Below the pieces are notes generated by a model. It had not been told where the DNA came from. It saw only the letters and a program-made list of their open reading frames with translations, and searched no databases. The position numbers and the translations under genes were made by a program. From Syntrophomonas sp. UBA1368 (lineage in GTDB: Bacteria; Bacillota; Syntrophomonadia; Syntrophomonadales; Syntrophomonadaceae), in assembly GCA_002305965.1 (NCBI GenBank), contig DBRM01000080.1, positions 70,240 to 122,710 of the forward strand: DNA of 52,471 nt, in the 5' to 3' direction. This document shows positions 42,573-51,280 of the stretch, one piece after another; positions within the stretch are counted from its first letter, which is position 1, and each line of letters starts with the position of its first letter.

Positions 42573-44475
42573 TCTTATATAACCCCACAACTTTTTTTTG
42601 CTTCAGTAAAGCAGGCCAGTGAGAGATTATTCTTCCTGCCAATGACTGGGCATCCATATTCAAAAAATCAAATAACAATTCTGTTTTGCCATGTTCGATG
42701 AATTCATCATTAATTCCGCATCGCAGAATATCAGCTTTAATATTCTCATCATTTAACATTTCAATCACCGCACTGCCAAATCCTCCTGAAAGGCAACCGT
42801 CTTCCAGGGTAATCAGCCGTGGATTTTTCAGAGCGGATTTTATAATCAGGTCTTTATCAAGTGGTTTAATAAAGCGGGCATTGATAAGACAACAGGCGAT
42901 CCCTTGCTCAGCAAGAATTTTCTGGGTTTCTTTTCCCAGAGAAACACCCCGGCCAATAGCAATAATGGTGAGATCATCCCCATTGGTGATTATCTCCCCT
43001 TTTCCGACTGGAAGTAATTCGGGTTCTTCATTCACCGGTACACCGTCACCCACACCCCGCGGGTATCTTATCGCTGACGGACTATCTAAATGGCAGGCTG
43101 TAAAAAGCATATTCGCCAGTTCATTTTCGTTGGCTGGAGCCATTACAGTGAAATTGGGGATGTTTCTTATAAATGCCATATCAAATACACCGTGATGGGT
43201 AGGTCCGTCTTCTCCCACCAGTCCAGCCCGGTCCACCGCAATGATAACCGGCAGATTCTGCAGCGCGATATCCTGAATAAGCTGGTCATAGGAGCGCTGT
43301 AAAAAGGAAGAGTAAATCGCTACCACTGGCCGTAATCCGGCCCTGGCCATTCCAGCCGCCATGGTTACCGCATGCTGTTCACATATTCCCACATCAAAAA
43401 ACCGCTGCGGATAACAGCGGGCAAATCTGGCCAAGCCAGTGCCATCTGCCATAGCTGCTGTGATTGCTACCATTCTTTCATCCCGGCCTGCTTGTTTTAT
43501 CATGAAATCGCCAAAAACCTCGGTGTAGGTTTTGATTGCATTTTTAAAGGGGCTGCCGGTTTCTATGTCAAAAGGCCCGATACCATGAAAAATGCGCGGG
43601 TTTTTCAAGGCAGGTCCGTAACCTCTGCCTTTTTGCGTGATGGCATGGATAAGTATTGGTCCTTTCATCTTGCGGGCATTTCCCAGGACCTTATTCAGTT
43701 CAGATAAATCGTGACCATTGACCGGCCCAATATAAGTAAATCCCAGCTCTTCAAATATTTTGCCGGGTACCATCATGTATTTGACCATATCTTTAAAACG
43801 CAGGGCAGCTTTTGCTATATTAGGTCCGATAGCGGGTATTTTATGTAGTGCAGTTTCAATTTCCTCTTTGGTCCGGGAATAAGAAGGATCCGTACGAAGA
43901 CGGTTGAGGTATCCGGACATGGCTCCGACATTTTTTGATATGGACATTTCATTATCGTTGAGTAAAACGATCAGATCCCGTCCTTCCTGTCCGGCATGGT
44001 TTAATGCTTCAAAAGCAACCCCGCCGGTCAGAGCTCCATCGCCAATAAAGGCTACGATAGAATATGTTTCTTTTTTTAAATCACGGGCGATGGCCATCCC
44101 CAGCGCCGCTGAGATAGAGGTGCTGGCATGACCTGTATTATAAGCATCATGCTCCGATTCTTCCACTTTAGGAAACCCGCTTATCCCGCCGAACTTTCGC
44201 AGTGACTTCATTTGTTCCCGGCGTCCGGTCAGAATTTTATGAACATAGCTTTGATGACCTACATCCCAAATGATTTTATCATTTGGTGAATCAAATACAT
44301 TATGCAGTGCGATGGTCAGTTCAACCACTCCCAGGTTGGCAGCTAAATGTCCGCCGCATTCCGCTACACTGTTTACCAGCAGATCTCGAATCTCATCCGC
44401 CAATACATTCATTTCATTCATGTTTAATTTTTTTATATCCTGTGGTTTCTCAATAATATCCAGAATGTGATCCAT
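42559..44475 (-). CDS. dxs: 1-deoxy-D-xylulose-5-phosphate synthase
   Basis: 638 residues, thiamin-diphosphate enzyme starting the non-mevalonate isoprenoid pathway from pyruvate and glyceraldehyde-3-phosphate. ThDP motif: FIGDGALTGGVAFEALNHAG (GDG, about 152) through LIVLLNDNEMSIS (N). The catalytic Glu region is DVGICEQHAVTMAAGMARAG (about 369), then the transketolase C domain begins DDLTIIAIGRG. The length is standard. ispA lies two genes upstream, separated by the OLE RNA and oapA, and the enzyme depends on thiamin, whose precursors the riboswitch transporter brings in. Confidence 0.97.
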   Translation of the reverse strand: MDHILDIIEKPQDIKKLNMNEMNVLADEIRDLLVNSVAECGGHLAANLGVVELTIALHNVFDSPNDKIIWDVGHQSYVHKILTGRREQMKSLRKFGGISGFPKVEESEHDAYNTGHASTSISAALGMAIARDLKKETYSIVAFIGDGALTGGVAFEALNHAGQEGRDLIVLLNDNEMSISKNVGAMSGYLNRLRTDPSYSRTKEEIETALHKIPAIGPNIAKAALRFKDMVKYMMVPGKIFEELGFTYIGPVNGHDLSELNKVLGNARKMKGPILIHAITQKGRGYGPALKNPRIFHGIGPFDIETGSPFKNAIKTYTEVFGDFMIKQAGRDERMVAITAAMADGTGLARFARCYPQRFFDVGICEQHAVTMAAGMARAGLRPVVAIYSSFLQRSYDQLIQDIALQNLPVIIAVDRAGLVGEDGPTHHGVFDMAFIRNIPNFTVMAPANENELANMLFTACHLDSPSAIRYPRGVGDGVPVNEEPELLPVGKGEIITNGDDLTIIAIGRGVSLGKETQKILAEQGIACCLINARFIKPLDKDLIIKSALKNPRLITLEDGCLSGGFGSAVIEMLNDENIKADILRCGINDEFIEHGKTELLFDFLNMDAQSLAGRIISHWPALLKQKKVVGLYKIGEN

Positions 44476-44493
44476 CTTTCTTCAACCTCTGTT

Positions 44494-45057
44494 TTATTTC
44501 AATAATTCAATGTGAGTGTATTTTTCCCAGAAAGCCAATACAACACCCAACTTAAAAATAATATTATTCGCATTTTGGATGGCAAAGCTTTTTCCTATGG
44601 CCTTTCCTCCAACAGTAACAGCAGCAATGAAGCTGGTCATTACTCCGCCTAATAAGATGATATCAAGGACTGTAAACTGATTAACTAAGCTTACCACAAT
44701 TCCGGCACCGATTGCACCACTTAAAGTGCCGGAGATATCCCCGATCACATCATTGAAATAATTGGCCACTTTATGAGCATTGCTTTTAATCCGGACTGCC
44801 TGTTTGGCGCCGAATATTTTTTTGGCTGCCCGGGCATTATGAGGAGCTAATTGTGCTGCTGTTGCTGCTGTACCTAATATGTCAAAAAAAATACCTAAAA
44901 AAATAACAAATAGCAGTAAAATAATGGCTATCAAAACATTATCTACTGCTCTGACCAAGGCTTCTGATCCAAGACTCATCAGCAAGGCAATTAAGAAGGT
45001 AACAAAGCCAACCAATAATCCTGCGATCAGATTGTCCTTATCAATAAAGCTGTTCAA
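44494..45057 (-). CDS. oapA: OLE-associated protein A (OapA)
   Basis: 187-residue membrane protein with about four helices. It begins MNSFIDKDNLIAGLLVGFVT; the second helix ends in the conserved FLGIFFDILGTAATAAQLAP and is followed by HNARAAKKIFGAKQAVRIKS, a basic loop. Both recall the OapA family, distantly related to CNNM/DUF21 proteins. In Halalkalibacterium halodurans OapA binds OLE RNA and places it at the membrane. Here it lies between the structured RNA region and dxs, the same arrangement. Start TTG at 45057 with GGGAGGT ahead. Recognition is by layout plus neighbours. Confidence 0.85.
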   Translation of the reverse strand: MNSFIDKDNLIAGLLVGFVTFLIALLMSLGSEALVRAVDNVLIAIILLLFVIFLGIFFDILGTAATAAQLAPHNARAAKKIFGAKQAVRIKSNAHKVANYFNDVIGDISGTLSGAIGAGIVVSLVNQFTVLDIILLGGVMTSFIAAVTVGGKAIGKSFAIQNANNIIFKLGVVLAFWEKYTHIELLK

Positions 45058-45064
45058 TTAGAAT

Positions 45065-45674
45065 GGTACCTCCCAGGGAAAAATATCTCTGGCAAAAGGT
45101 TGTCTGACGAGTAAACGCTGCGCCATAGGTCCAGAAGGTTTTCCCAGCAGGACTCCCGATTGTTGCCAAAAGGGCGGTTTCCCTTTATGCCTGCTCAGCA
45201 TTGTTGCCAAATACCATACTGGATTGCCACTAAGGACGCACTTTAATCCTCATCAAACCGTACAAAATGTACACAGTCTAGGAGTTTTCCTCTACAGCTC
45301 AAATCAATTTCTAGCCTCTTTTGCAGTATCCGGTTTCAAAGCGAACCATAAAACCCTGGCCGGGGTAATGTGGTTCCCCTGGCTTATTCGCCGCCACCAC
45401 TCAAGGCAGGCTACACTGCACCCAGCTTTAACCAAATGCAGGTTTTCTCATCCGGACTTTGTGCCCCGATGAGCCTCCGCGGATATGAGGGTCTTGTCCG
45501 CATGCCATTGCGGATTGCCCTTATATCCTTAACTCCCAGCAATGACCCCCAACTGGGCGTCAGAAGCCAAAACCAGGAGCTTCATCGATGTGCCCTCAAC
45601 GGATTTTTAGGCCCGTCTTCAAAACTGACAGAGCTGACTAGAATACTGCAACCTTTTGCCAGTTACTTTCCGAC
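45065..45674 (-). ncRNA. ole: OLE RNA (ornate large extremophilic RNA)
   Basis: A 667-base space between ispA and oapA with no plausible minus-strand gene. Strong signs of a folded RNA: CTGGCAAAAGGTTG near the 5' end (45662-45649) pairs perfectly with CAACCTTTTGCCAG near the 3' end (45102-45089). In the middle, a nested stem pairs GGATAT/ATATCC, AGGG/CCCT and TCCGCA/TGCGGA; another has CTCATC/GATGAG; a further hairpin is AAAGGG/CCCTTT. Size (about 600), the gene order ispA-RNA-oapA-dxs and the phylum agree with OLE RNA, a membrane-linked ribonucleoprotein tied to ethanol, cold and Mg2+ stress in Bacillus. I identify it by context and structure, not by alignment. The 5' end is set from the promoter. 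Confidence 0.85.
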
Positions 45675-45679
45675 TATAT

Positions 45680-45688
45680 ATTGTATCA
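45680..45688 (-). promoter_or_regulatory. Extended -10 promoter element for OLE RNA
   Basis: TGATACAAT on the minus strand (45688-45680) is an extended -10 (TGN-TANAAT). The -35 (GTGGAA, 17 bases upstream) is weak. Transcription would start near 45674, just before the 5' arm of the closing helix. Confidence 0.5.
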
Positions 45689-45724
45689 TATCATTAAAAT
45701 AATTCCACTTACATATTTAGTTAC

Positions 45725-46654
45725 CTAACTGGTACGGCTTAACAGGTAATAAGCCAAATAGCGAAGGAAATCCGCCTCTTCCCCAAATCCCTTTAAATTT
45801 TCAATACACGCCTGCACACTTTTTTCCGCCAATGCTTTAGCTTTATCCAAACCATATAAACTTGTATAGGTAGTCTTAGAATTTTTTGCATCACTGCCAA
45901 TGGGTTTACCGACTTCCAGTTCATCTCCGATTACATCCAGGATATCATCGGTTATCTGAAAAGCGAGACCAAAATTTTCAGCATAATCAGTAAGCTTTTG
46001 CAAGCCAGCCGGTTCCAGTCCTCCAAGAATAGCACCGGCCCTTAATGAAGCCAGGAATAATTTCCCGGTTTTTAAAGCATGGAGATGTTGCAGCTCAGCA
46101 TGATCAATGTTTTGCCCCTCGGACTTCAGATCCAAGACCTGTCCGCTCACCATGCCCGCACTTCCCGCTGCAGATGCAATTTCACCAATCACCTGCAGCA
46201 ATCTGATCCGGTCTTCATCATTTTGACAAGGCATTGTGGCCAACAGTTCAAAAGCTCCGGTAAGTAACGCATCTCCGGCCAAAATGGCCATGTCCTCACC
46301 AAATGCCTTATGACAGGAAAGCTTGCCCCGGCGATAATCATCATCATCCATAGCCGGCAAATCATCATGAACCAGTGAATAACAATGGATCATTTCCATT
46401 GCACAGGCTGCAGGAATCACTTTCTTAAGCTCAGCTCCCGCTATTGCAGCTCCTTCAAATACCAGAATCGGCCTTAGCCTTTTCCCTCCATTGTAAACCG
46501 CATAGGTCATAACTTCATGGATCATCTGCTTTTCTGCAAAGAGCCGATCCAGGCATTCTTTCAAGCTATCCTCTGCCAGTTCTTTCCTTTTCTTCATCCA
46601 TTCATTGAATAGAGCTTTCTCGTCAGCCGTTAGACTGTTCTTAAGTTTATTCAT
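45725..46654 (-). CDS. ispA: Polyprenyl (farnesyl/geranylgeranyl) diphosphate synthase
   Basis: 309 residues. First Asp-rich motif SLVHDDLPAMDDDDYRRGKL (about residues 93-112), second ITDDILDVIGDE (about 236), and the GGKRLRPIL segment near residue 57. It condenses IPP with allylic diphosphates. A small aromatic or aliphatic residue before the first motif decides chain length; I leave it open. Its start overlaps xseB by 8 bases. Some annotations call it geranylgeranyl synthase. Confidence 0.95.
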   Translation of the reverse strand: MNKLKNSLTADEKALFNEWMKKRKELAEDSLKECLDRLFAEKQMIHEVMTYAVYNGGKRLRPILVFEGAAIAGAELKKVIPAACAMEMIHCYSLVHDDLPAMDDDDYRRGKLSCHKAFGEDMAILAGDALLTGAFELLATMPCQNDEDRIRLLQVIGEIASAAGSAGMVSGQVLDLKSEGQNIDHAELQHLHALKTGKLFLASLRAGAILGGLEPAGLQKLTDYAENFGLAFQITDDILDVIGDELEVGKPIGSDAKNSKTTYTSLYGLDKAKALAEKSVQACIENLKGFGEEADFLRYLAYYLLSRTS

Positions 46655-46871
46655 TTATTTCTACCTCTGCCAGTTCCAACTCACCCTGAATGTTTTCCAG
46701 CAACTGTTGTATTTTCCCATCAGCCCGCTCTAATTCCTGCCTACAATAAAGGGATAGTTTTATCCCTTCTTCAAAAAGTTTGATCGATTCTTCCAGTTCC
46801 AATTCTTCGCTTTCCAAAGCCTGTACAATTTTTTCCAATTTCAGCAGTGCGGTCTCAAATTTGATCTCCAT
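46647..46871 (-). CDS. xseB: Exodeoxyribonuclease VII small subunit
   Basis: 74 residues, all helical. Family sequence is KFETALLKLEKIVQALESEE and EESIKLFEEGIKLSLYCRQE. It binds the C-terminal coiled coil of XseA. It overlaps xseA by 17 bases and ispA by 8, giving tight translational coupling. Confidence 0.95.
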   Translation of the reverse strand: MEIKFETALLKLEKIVQALESEELELEESIKLFEEGIKLSLYCRQELERADGKIQQLLENIQGELELAEVEINE

Positions 46872-48075
46872 AAGCAGATTGCTCCTTTTTTAGGATTTGG
46901 GCCAGCAGACGATGCCGCCGCATATCAATGGTAACTAATTCTCCGATTTGCAGATTCTCAGCATCACGCAAGATCTTATCTTCCTGTTGGATAATTGCAT
47001 ACCCTCTCTCCATCACTTTCAGGGGACTTACACTGTCAAGCCCCTTCATGATTAGTGCAAAATGTGCTGCCTTATCTTTATAGCAATGCTTTATATTTCG
47101 ATGCAACTGGTTTTGCAGATAGCTTACCTGCAGCTTTTTACTTTTTAATAAGCTTTCCGGCTGCTGCCACACCTTCTGCATCATGATCCGATCCAATAAT
47201 TCGCTGCGATCCAGTAATTCCCGCTGCATGATCTGGATCAGGCGCTGCTGATATTTCAACACCCTTTCCAGCAGCAATGCATTATCTGGAACTGCCATCT
47301 GGGCGGCCTGGGTAGGTGTAGCTGCACGTATGTCAGCAGCGTAATCAATCAGGGTAGTGTCTACTTCATGCCCCACTCCGGATATGATCGGCACCTGTGA
47401 ATCATAAACTGCTTTTACTACTTTTTCGCTGTTGAATGCCATCAAATCTTCCAGGGACCCGCCTCCCCTGGCGACGATGATGACGTCTATATCCCCTAAT
47501 GTATTTAACCTGCTGATGGCAGCAGCGATTTCCTCCGGAGCACCCGCTCCCTGAACTGCGGTATGAGCTATAATGATATCCAAATTCCCTGCCCGGTTGC
47601 GAATCACTTTCAGGATATCCCTTAACGCTGCCCCATCCTGGGAAGACACGATCCCTAATCTTTTTACTATTTTAGGCAGTGGTTTTTTGTGTTCAGCAGC
47701 AAAATACCCTTGCGCCTGCAGCTTTTCCTTCAGTTGCTCCATCTGCCAATACAAATCGCCGACTCCGTATAACTGCATTTCCTGCGCATAAAACTGGTAT
47801 TTGCCTTGTTTGGAGAAAACCGATACATTTCCGCGAGCTAATACTTCGACTCCATCTTTAGGGATAAAGCGCAATCTCTGCACCCTGCTTTTGAACATGA
47901 CACTGCTGATGACTCCATCCCGGTCTTTCAGACTAAAATACATATGCCCCGATTGCTGATATACTTTACAACCAGATATTTCGCCCTTGATCCAGCAATC
48001 GGCAAGGGTCAAATCATTTTCCAATAAACTGCCGATATAATCATTTAGTTCGCTTACTGTAAAATACTCTCTCAT
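46855..48075 (-). CDS. xseA: Exodeoxyribonuclease VII large subunit
   Basis: About 406 residues. An OB-fold at the N-terminus (FTVSELNDYIGSLLENDLTL, GHMYFSLKDRDGVISSVMFK) precedes the catalytic domain with RLGIVSSQDGAALRDILKVI, VIIVARGGGSLEDLMAFNSE and SGVGHEVDTTLIDYAADIRA, then a long coiled region. It degrades single-stranded DNA. I start at ATG 48075 because AGGGGAG is close before it; an ATG at 48090 is in frame. A terminator stands between it and nusB. Confidence 0.95.
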   Translation of the reverse strand: MREYFTVSELNDYIGSLLENDLTLADCWIKGEISGCKVYQQSGHMYFSLKDRDGVISSVMFKSRVQRLRFIPKDGVEVLARGNVSVFSKQGKYQFYAQEMQLYGVGDLYWQMEQLKEKLQAQGYFAAEHKKPLPKIVKRLGIVSSQDGAALRDILKVIRNRAGNLDIIIAHTAVQGAGAPEEIAAAISRLNTLGDIDVIIVARGGGSLEDLMAFNSEKVVKAVYDSQVPIISGVGHEVDTTLIDYAADIRAATPTQAAQMAVPDNALLLERVLKYQQRLIQIMQRELLDRSELLDRIMMQKVWQQPESLLKSKKLQVSYLQNQLHRNIKHCYKDKAAHFALIMKGLDSVSPLKVMERGYAIIQQEDKILRDAENLQIGELVTIDMRRHRLLAQILKKEQSAYGDQI

Positions 48076-48106
48076 ACTCCCCTGCTCCATTCATGCCGAA
48101 GCATTT

Positions 48107-48140
48107 ACAAAAAGGAAAGGCAAAAACAATACCTTTCCTT
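48107..48140 (-). terminator. Rho-independent terminator after nusB
   Basis: Stem AAGGAAAGG (48112-48120)/CCTTTCCTT (48132-48140) with an 11-base loop and CCTTTTTG after it on the minus strand. It separates the accC-asp23-nusB unit from xseA onward. Confidence 0.82.
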
Positions 48141-48162
48141 CGTTGGTCCTGACTATAACAGT

Positions 48163-48576
48163 TTAATTGCCGGTCCCGTTATTTTCACTTAAAACCTTGT
48201 CCAAAATTGCATTAACAAAGCTGGCAGAATTTTTATCGCCATATTTTTTGGCAATTTCGATCGCTTCATCAATGGCTATTACTGATTGATCAGGCTCGGT
48301 AAAGAGAATTTCAAAACTGGCAATACGCATAATATTTCTGTCGACTGATAACATGCGGTTTAACGCCCAATCCTTTGAATACAACGCAAGTTTTTCATCA
48401 ATTAACGAAATATTCTTTAAGCATCCCTCAATTAATTGCCAGGAGAAATCACTATCTTCTCCGTCCAGTTCCTTATCTTCCATTAAATAATCGAAAGCTT
48501 GACGGGGGTCAGCATCAACCTGGTCTACCTGAAATACAACTTTAAAAGCAAATTCCCGCGCTTTTCTTCTGCTCAA
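48163..48576 (-). CDS. nusB: Transcription antitermination factor NusB
   Basis: 137 residues, all-helical RNA-binding protein that works with NusE/S10 at rRNA boxA sites. N-terminus MSRRKAREFAFKVVFQVDQV, core MLSVDRNIMRIASFEILFT and C-terminal SVIAIDEAIEIAKKYGDKNS with SASFVNAILDKV are all family hallmarks. Start TTG at 48576. It follows the Asp23/AmaP/DUF2273 set and ends with its own terminator. Confidence 0.96.
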   Translation of the reverse strand: MSRRKAREFAFKVVFQVDQVDADPRQAFDYLMEDKELDGEDSDFSWQLIEGCLKNISLIDEKLALYSKDWALNRMLSVDRNIMRIASFEILFTEPDQSVIAIDEAIEIAKKYGDKNSASFVNAILDKVLSENNGTGN

Positions 48577-48598
48577 ATTTATCTTCCTTCCAGCAGGT

Positions 48599-48817
48599 TT
48601 AACTGTCTCTGAAGATTTTTCTTATCCATTGGTCAAAATTTTTATCCTCGTCAATACGTTTGCCGAGAATATAACCTAAAACAATACATACGATTATAAA
48701 TATAGTTTTCCAAAAGCCGAAAGATAAGAATAAAATCGCTGCCAAAAGGCCAATCACCACACCAATGGTTTTGCCGCGGTGCTCTTCCCAGATCATATTC
48801 AAGAATCTTTCCAACAT
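48599..48817 (-). CDS. DUF2273 small membrane protein
   Basis: 72 residues with two hydrophobic helices (GKTIGVVIGLLAAILFLSFG and TIFIIVCIVLGYILGKRIDE). The DUF2273 family regularly stands next to Asp23/AmaP genes and begins with an amphipathic WEEHRGKTIGV segment, present here as MIWEEHRGKTIG. Exact role unknown, probably with the envelope-stress proteins upstream (24-base gap). Confidence 0.9.
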   Translation of the reverse strand: MLERFLNMIWEEHRGKTIGVVIGLLAAILFLSFGFWKTIFIIVCIVLGYILGKRIDEDKNFDQWIRKIFRDS

Positions 48818-48841
48818 TCGCTGCCCTCCTTAATGTCCGGA

Positions 48842-49378
48842 CTATTTAGCGGACGGCCCCAAGTCATCGATTAAAACTCTTATACTGAATACTTTTAGTC
48901 CGCCGGTTGTCTCCAACTGCTGTTTTACAGCTGTTTGAATTCTCTCACTCATTTCCGGAACATTGTAATCAGGATTGATCATGGTATGCAAAAGAACGTC
49001 CAATCCTTCGGGCTTGCTGTTGATGGTAGCTTTAATATCCTTTATGCCTTCTACTTTTTTGACCGCTTTCATAATGATGACTTTGATTGCCGGAATGGTC
49101 ATCGAAACTTGTCCGTCTAAACCTTCAGTAACGATAACGGTTTTCGTCTTTGGTTCTTCTTTATTTGGTTTCAGTGAGTAAAATAGAGTAATTAATCCCA
49201 AAAGCAGCAATACTGCTGCAACTCCGGTTATGACCGGCCGGTTTTGTGAATTAGACATGACCATAGCAAAATAGTTCATGAATTCACTTCTGCCCACTGC
49301 CAATACCAGAGCCAGAGCACCTGCTGCTACCAATAAAAGACTGTATAAGAATAAAACAGCCCGCCATATACCGGTCAT
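48842..49378 (-). CDS. amaP: Alkaline shock response membrane anchor protein AmaP
   Basis: 178 residues. Two membrane helices lie at about residues 8-25 and 50-70 (WRAVLFLYSLLLVAAGALAL, VAAVLLLLGLITLFY), followed by a cytoplasmic region with the Asp23-like strand VIVTEGLDGQVSMTIPAIKV. In Staphylococcus AmaP anchors Asp23 at the membrane. ATG 49378 has GAGGTG 5 bases before it; the frame is open to 49396. It stands 70 bases behind asp23, the expected pairing. Confidence 0.88.
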   Translation of the reverse strand: MTGIWRAVLFLYSLLLVAAGALALVLAVGRSEFMNYFAMVMSNSQNRPVITGVAAVLLLLGLITLFYSLKPNKEEPKTKTVIVTEGLDGQVSMTIPAIKVIIMKAVKKVEGIKDIKATINSKPEGLDVLLHTMINPDYNVPEMSERIQTAVKQQLETTGGLKVFSIRVLIDDLGPSAK

Positions 49379-49448
49379 TTTTGCACCTCTTCCCATTTAG
49401 TCATCAACCCAACCCCATGTACGCAAGGGGTCATAAAATGATTTGAAA

Positions 49449-49844
49449 TTATAGTTCTTCCTCCTGAACCTCCTGGGGCTCACTTTTTTTGAGTATGACA
49501 GAAACAATATGCACATTGACCGAGGAAACTTTAAGCCCCGTCATTGTTTCAACAGCCTGTTTCACTTCCTTCTGTACTTCTTCTGCTACTTGTGGTATTT
49601 GGTAACCATAATCAATCACCAGATATATGTCGATCTTTGTTTCTTCTCCAATGACTTCCACTCTTATGCCTTTGCCGAAATTCTTTTTGCCCAATTTTTC
49701 AACCAGGTCTGTGCCCCATCCGCCGCTCATTGATGCTACGCCTTCTACTTCAGAAGCTGCTAATCCGGCAACTGTTGCTACTACCTCATCAGCAATTCTA
49801 ATAGCTCCTAATTCATTATTTATTTCTGGTTTATTTGCATCCAT
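49449..49844 (-). CDS. Asp23/Gls24 family envelope stress response protein
   Basis: 131 residues. Family core: GAIRIADEVVATVAGLAASE followed by VEGVASMSGGWGTDLVEKLG, then IDIYLVIDYGYQIPQVAEEV and MTGLKVSSVNVHIVSV. Soluble with a charged C-terminus (EPQEVQEEEL). It lies 70 bases after accC and ahead of its probable membrane anchor AmaP. Confidence 0.94.
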   Translation of the reverse strand: MDANKPEINNELGAIRIADEVVATVAGLAASEVEGVASMSGGWGTDLVEKLGKKNFGKGIRVEVIGEETKIDIYLVIDYGYQIPQVAEEVQKEVKQAVETMTGLKVSSVNVHIVSVILKKSEPQEVQEEEL

Positions 49845-49914
49845 ACTGTTACACCTCCCAATAAATTCTACTAATCATTGTATCAAATGATCGCGTCAGT
49901 ATCAAATGATTTAC

Positions 49915-51270
49915 TTATCGATTATTGTTATCACTCATCCTGCGCTGGATAAAATTTGTATAGATCTCACCCTTTTGAAAAAACGCATTGTCGATGACTT
50001 TCAAATGAAAGGGTATCGTAGTGGCCACATTTTCTATTGTAAATTCCTGCAGGGCTCTTTTCATCCGGCAAATAGCTTCCTGACGATTTCTTCCCCATAC
50101 AATCAATTTCCCTATCATCGAATCATAATAAGGCAATATTGTATAATTCTCACATGCAGCAGAATCGATCCTTACCCCTGGCCCGCCTGGTATGATATAT
50201 CGTCCGATCTGCCCAGGGGAAGGTGAAAAATCGTTATCCGGGTTTTCTGCATTTATACGACATTCAATTGCCCAGCCATTGATCTTTACATCTTCCTGTT
50301 TTATGGTGAGTTTTTCTCCGGCAGCAATTTTAATTTGTTCTTTTACAATATCGATCCCGGTTATCATTTCCGTAACAGGATGTTCAACCTGAATACGGGT
50401 ATTCATTTCTATAAAATAGAAGTTTTTATGTTTGTCCACCAGGAATTCTATGGTCCCGGCACTGTAGTACTTTGCTGCCCTGGCAGCCTTTACCGCAACC
50501 TGCCCCATTTTCTTTCTCAGCTCCTCATTCATAAATGAGGAAGGCGCTTCTTCCAGCAATTTTTGATTGCGCCTTTGCAGTGAGCAATCCCGTTCTCCCA
50601 AATGAATCAGATTACCGTGTTCATCACCTAATATTTGAAACTCAATGTGCCGCGGTTCTTCAATATATTTTTCCATATAGATCTCATCATTGCCAAAGGC
50701 CGCCTTGGCTTCCATTCTGGCCATATCCAGGGCATCTTTTAAATCAGTCTCATTTTGAGCGAGGCGCATACCTTTACCGCCGCCGCCAGCTGCCGCTTTG
50801 ATCATCAGAGGATATCCCATTTCTCTGGCAACCTCCAGAGCCTGCTCATAACTGTTTACATTGCCCTCACTCCCTGGTACCAGAGGGACACCCGCTTGTT
50901 TTACCAATTCCCGGGCTTTGATTTTATCTCCCATGAGCTGGATCACTTCTGCTTTGGGACCAATGAACTTAATATTATAGGTTTCGCAAAGATCAGCAAA
51001 GTAAGCATTTTCAGCCAAAAACCCATACCCGGGATGGACTGCATCTACCCGCTGGTTTTTGGCAGCCGAAATAATATTGGGGATATTCAGATAACTTAAT
51101 CGAGCTGATGCTTCACCTATACATACAGCTTCATCAGCCATTTGCACGTGTAAACTGTTTATATCGGGTTTGGAGTATACAGCTACAGTTTTTATCCCCA
51201 GCTCTTTACAGGCTCTTATGACCCTGACCGCAATTTCACCGCGGTTGGCTATCATTATTTTATCAAACAA
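49915..51270 (-). CDS. accC: Biotin carboxylase
   Basis: 451 residues. N-terminal MFDKIMIANRGEIAVRVIRA, ATP-grasp domain with Gly-rich loop IKAAAGGGGKGMRLAQNETD, and the catalytic stretch EMNTRIQVEHPVTEMITGID. It carboxylates biotin on a BCCP domain with ATP and bicarbonate. Start TTG at 51270 after GGGGTGAGC. Because a pyruvate/oxaloacetate-type carboxyltransferase fused to BCCP precedes it, it could serve pyruvate carboxylation as well as acetyl-CoA carboxylase; accD/accA are not in view. Confidence 0.94.
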   Translation of the reverse strand: MFDKIMIANRGEIAVRVIRACKELGIKTVAVYSKPDINSLHVQMADEAVCIGEASARLSYLNIPNIISAAKNQRVDAVHPGYGFLAENAYFADLCETYNIKFIGPKAEVIQLMGDKIKARELVKQAGVPLVPGSEGNVNSYEQALEVAREMGYPLMIKAAAGGGGKGMRLAQNETDLKDALDMARMEAKAAFGNDEIYMEKYIEEPRHIEFQILGDEHGNLIHLGERDCSLQRRNQKLLEEAPSSFMNEELRKKMGQVAVKAARAAKYYSAGTIEFLVDKHKNFYFIEMNTRIQVEHPVTEMITGIDIVKEQIKIAAGEKLTIKQEDVKINGWAIECRINAENPDNDFSPSPGQIGRYIIPGGPGVRIDSAACENYTILPYYDSMIGKLIVWGRNRQEAICRMKRALQEFTIENVATTIPFHLKVIDNAFFQKGEIYTNFIQRRMSDNNNR

Positions 51271-51280
51271 GTGCTCACCC

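Noticed and set aside
45224..45702. Plus-strand ORFs of 82 and 110 codons
   Set aside because: They lie inside the OLE RNA region, have no good ribosome site and no recognisable protein features; the RNA explains the sequence.
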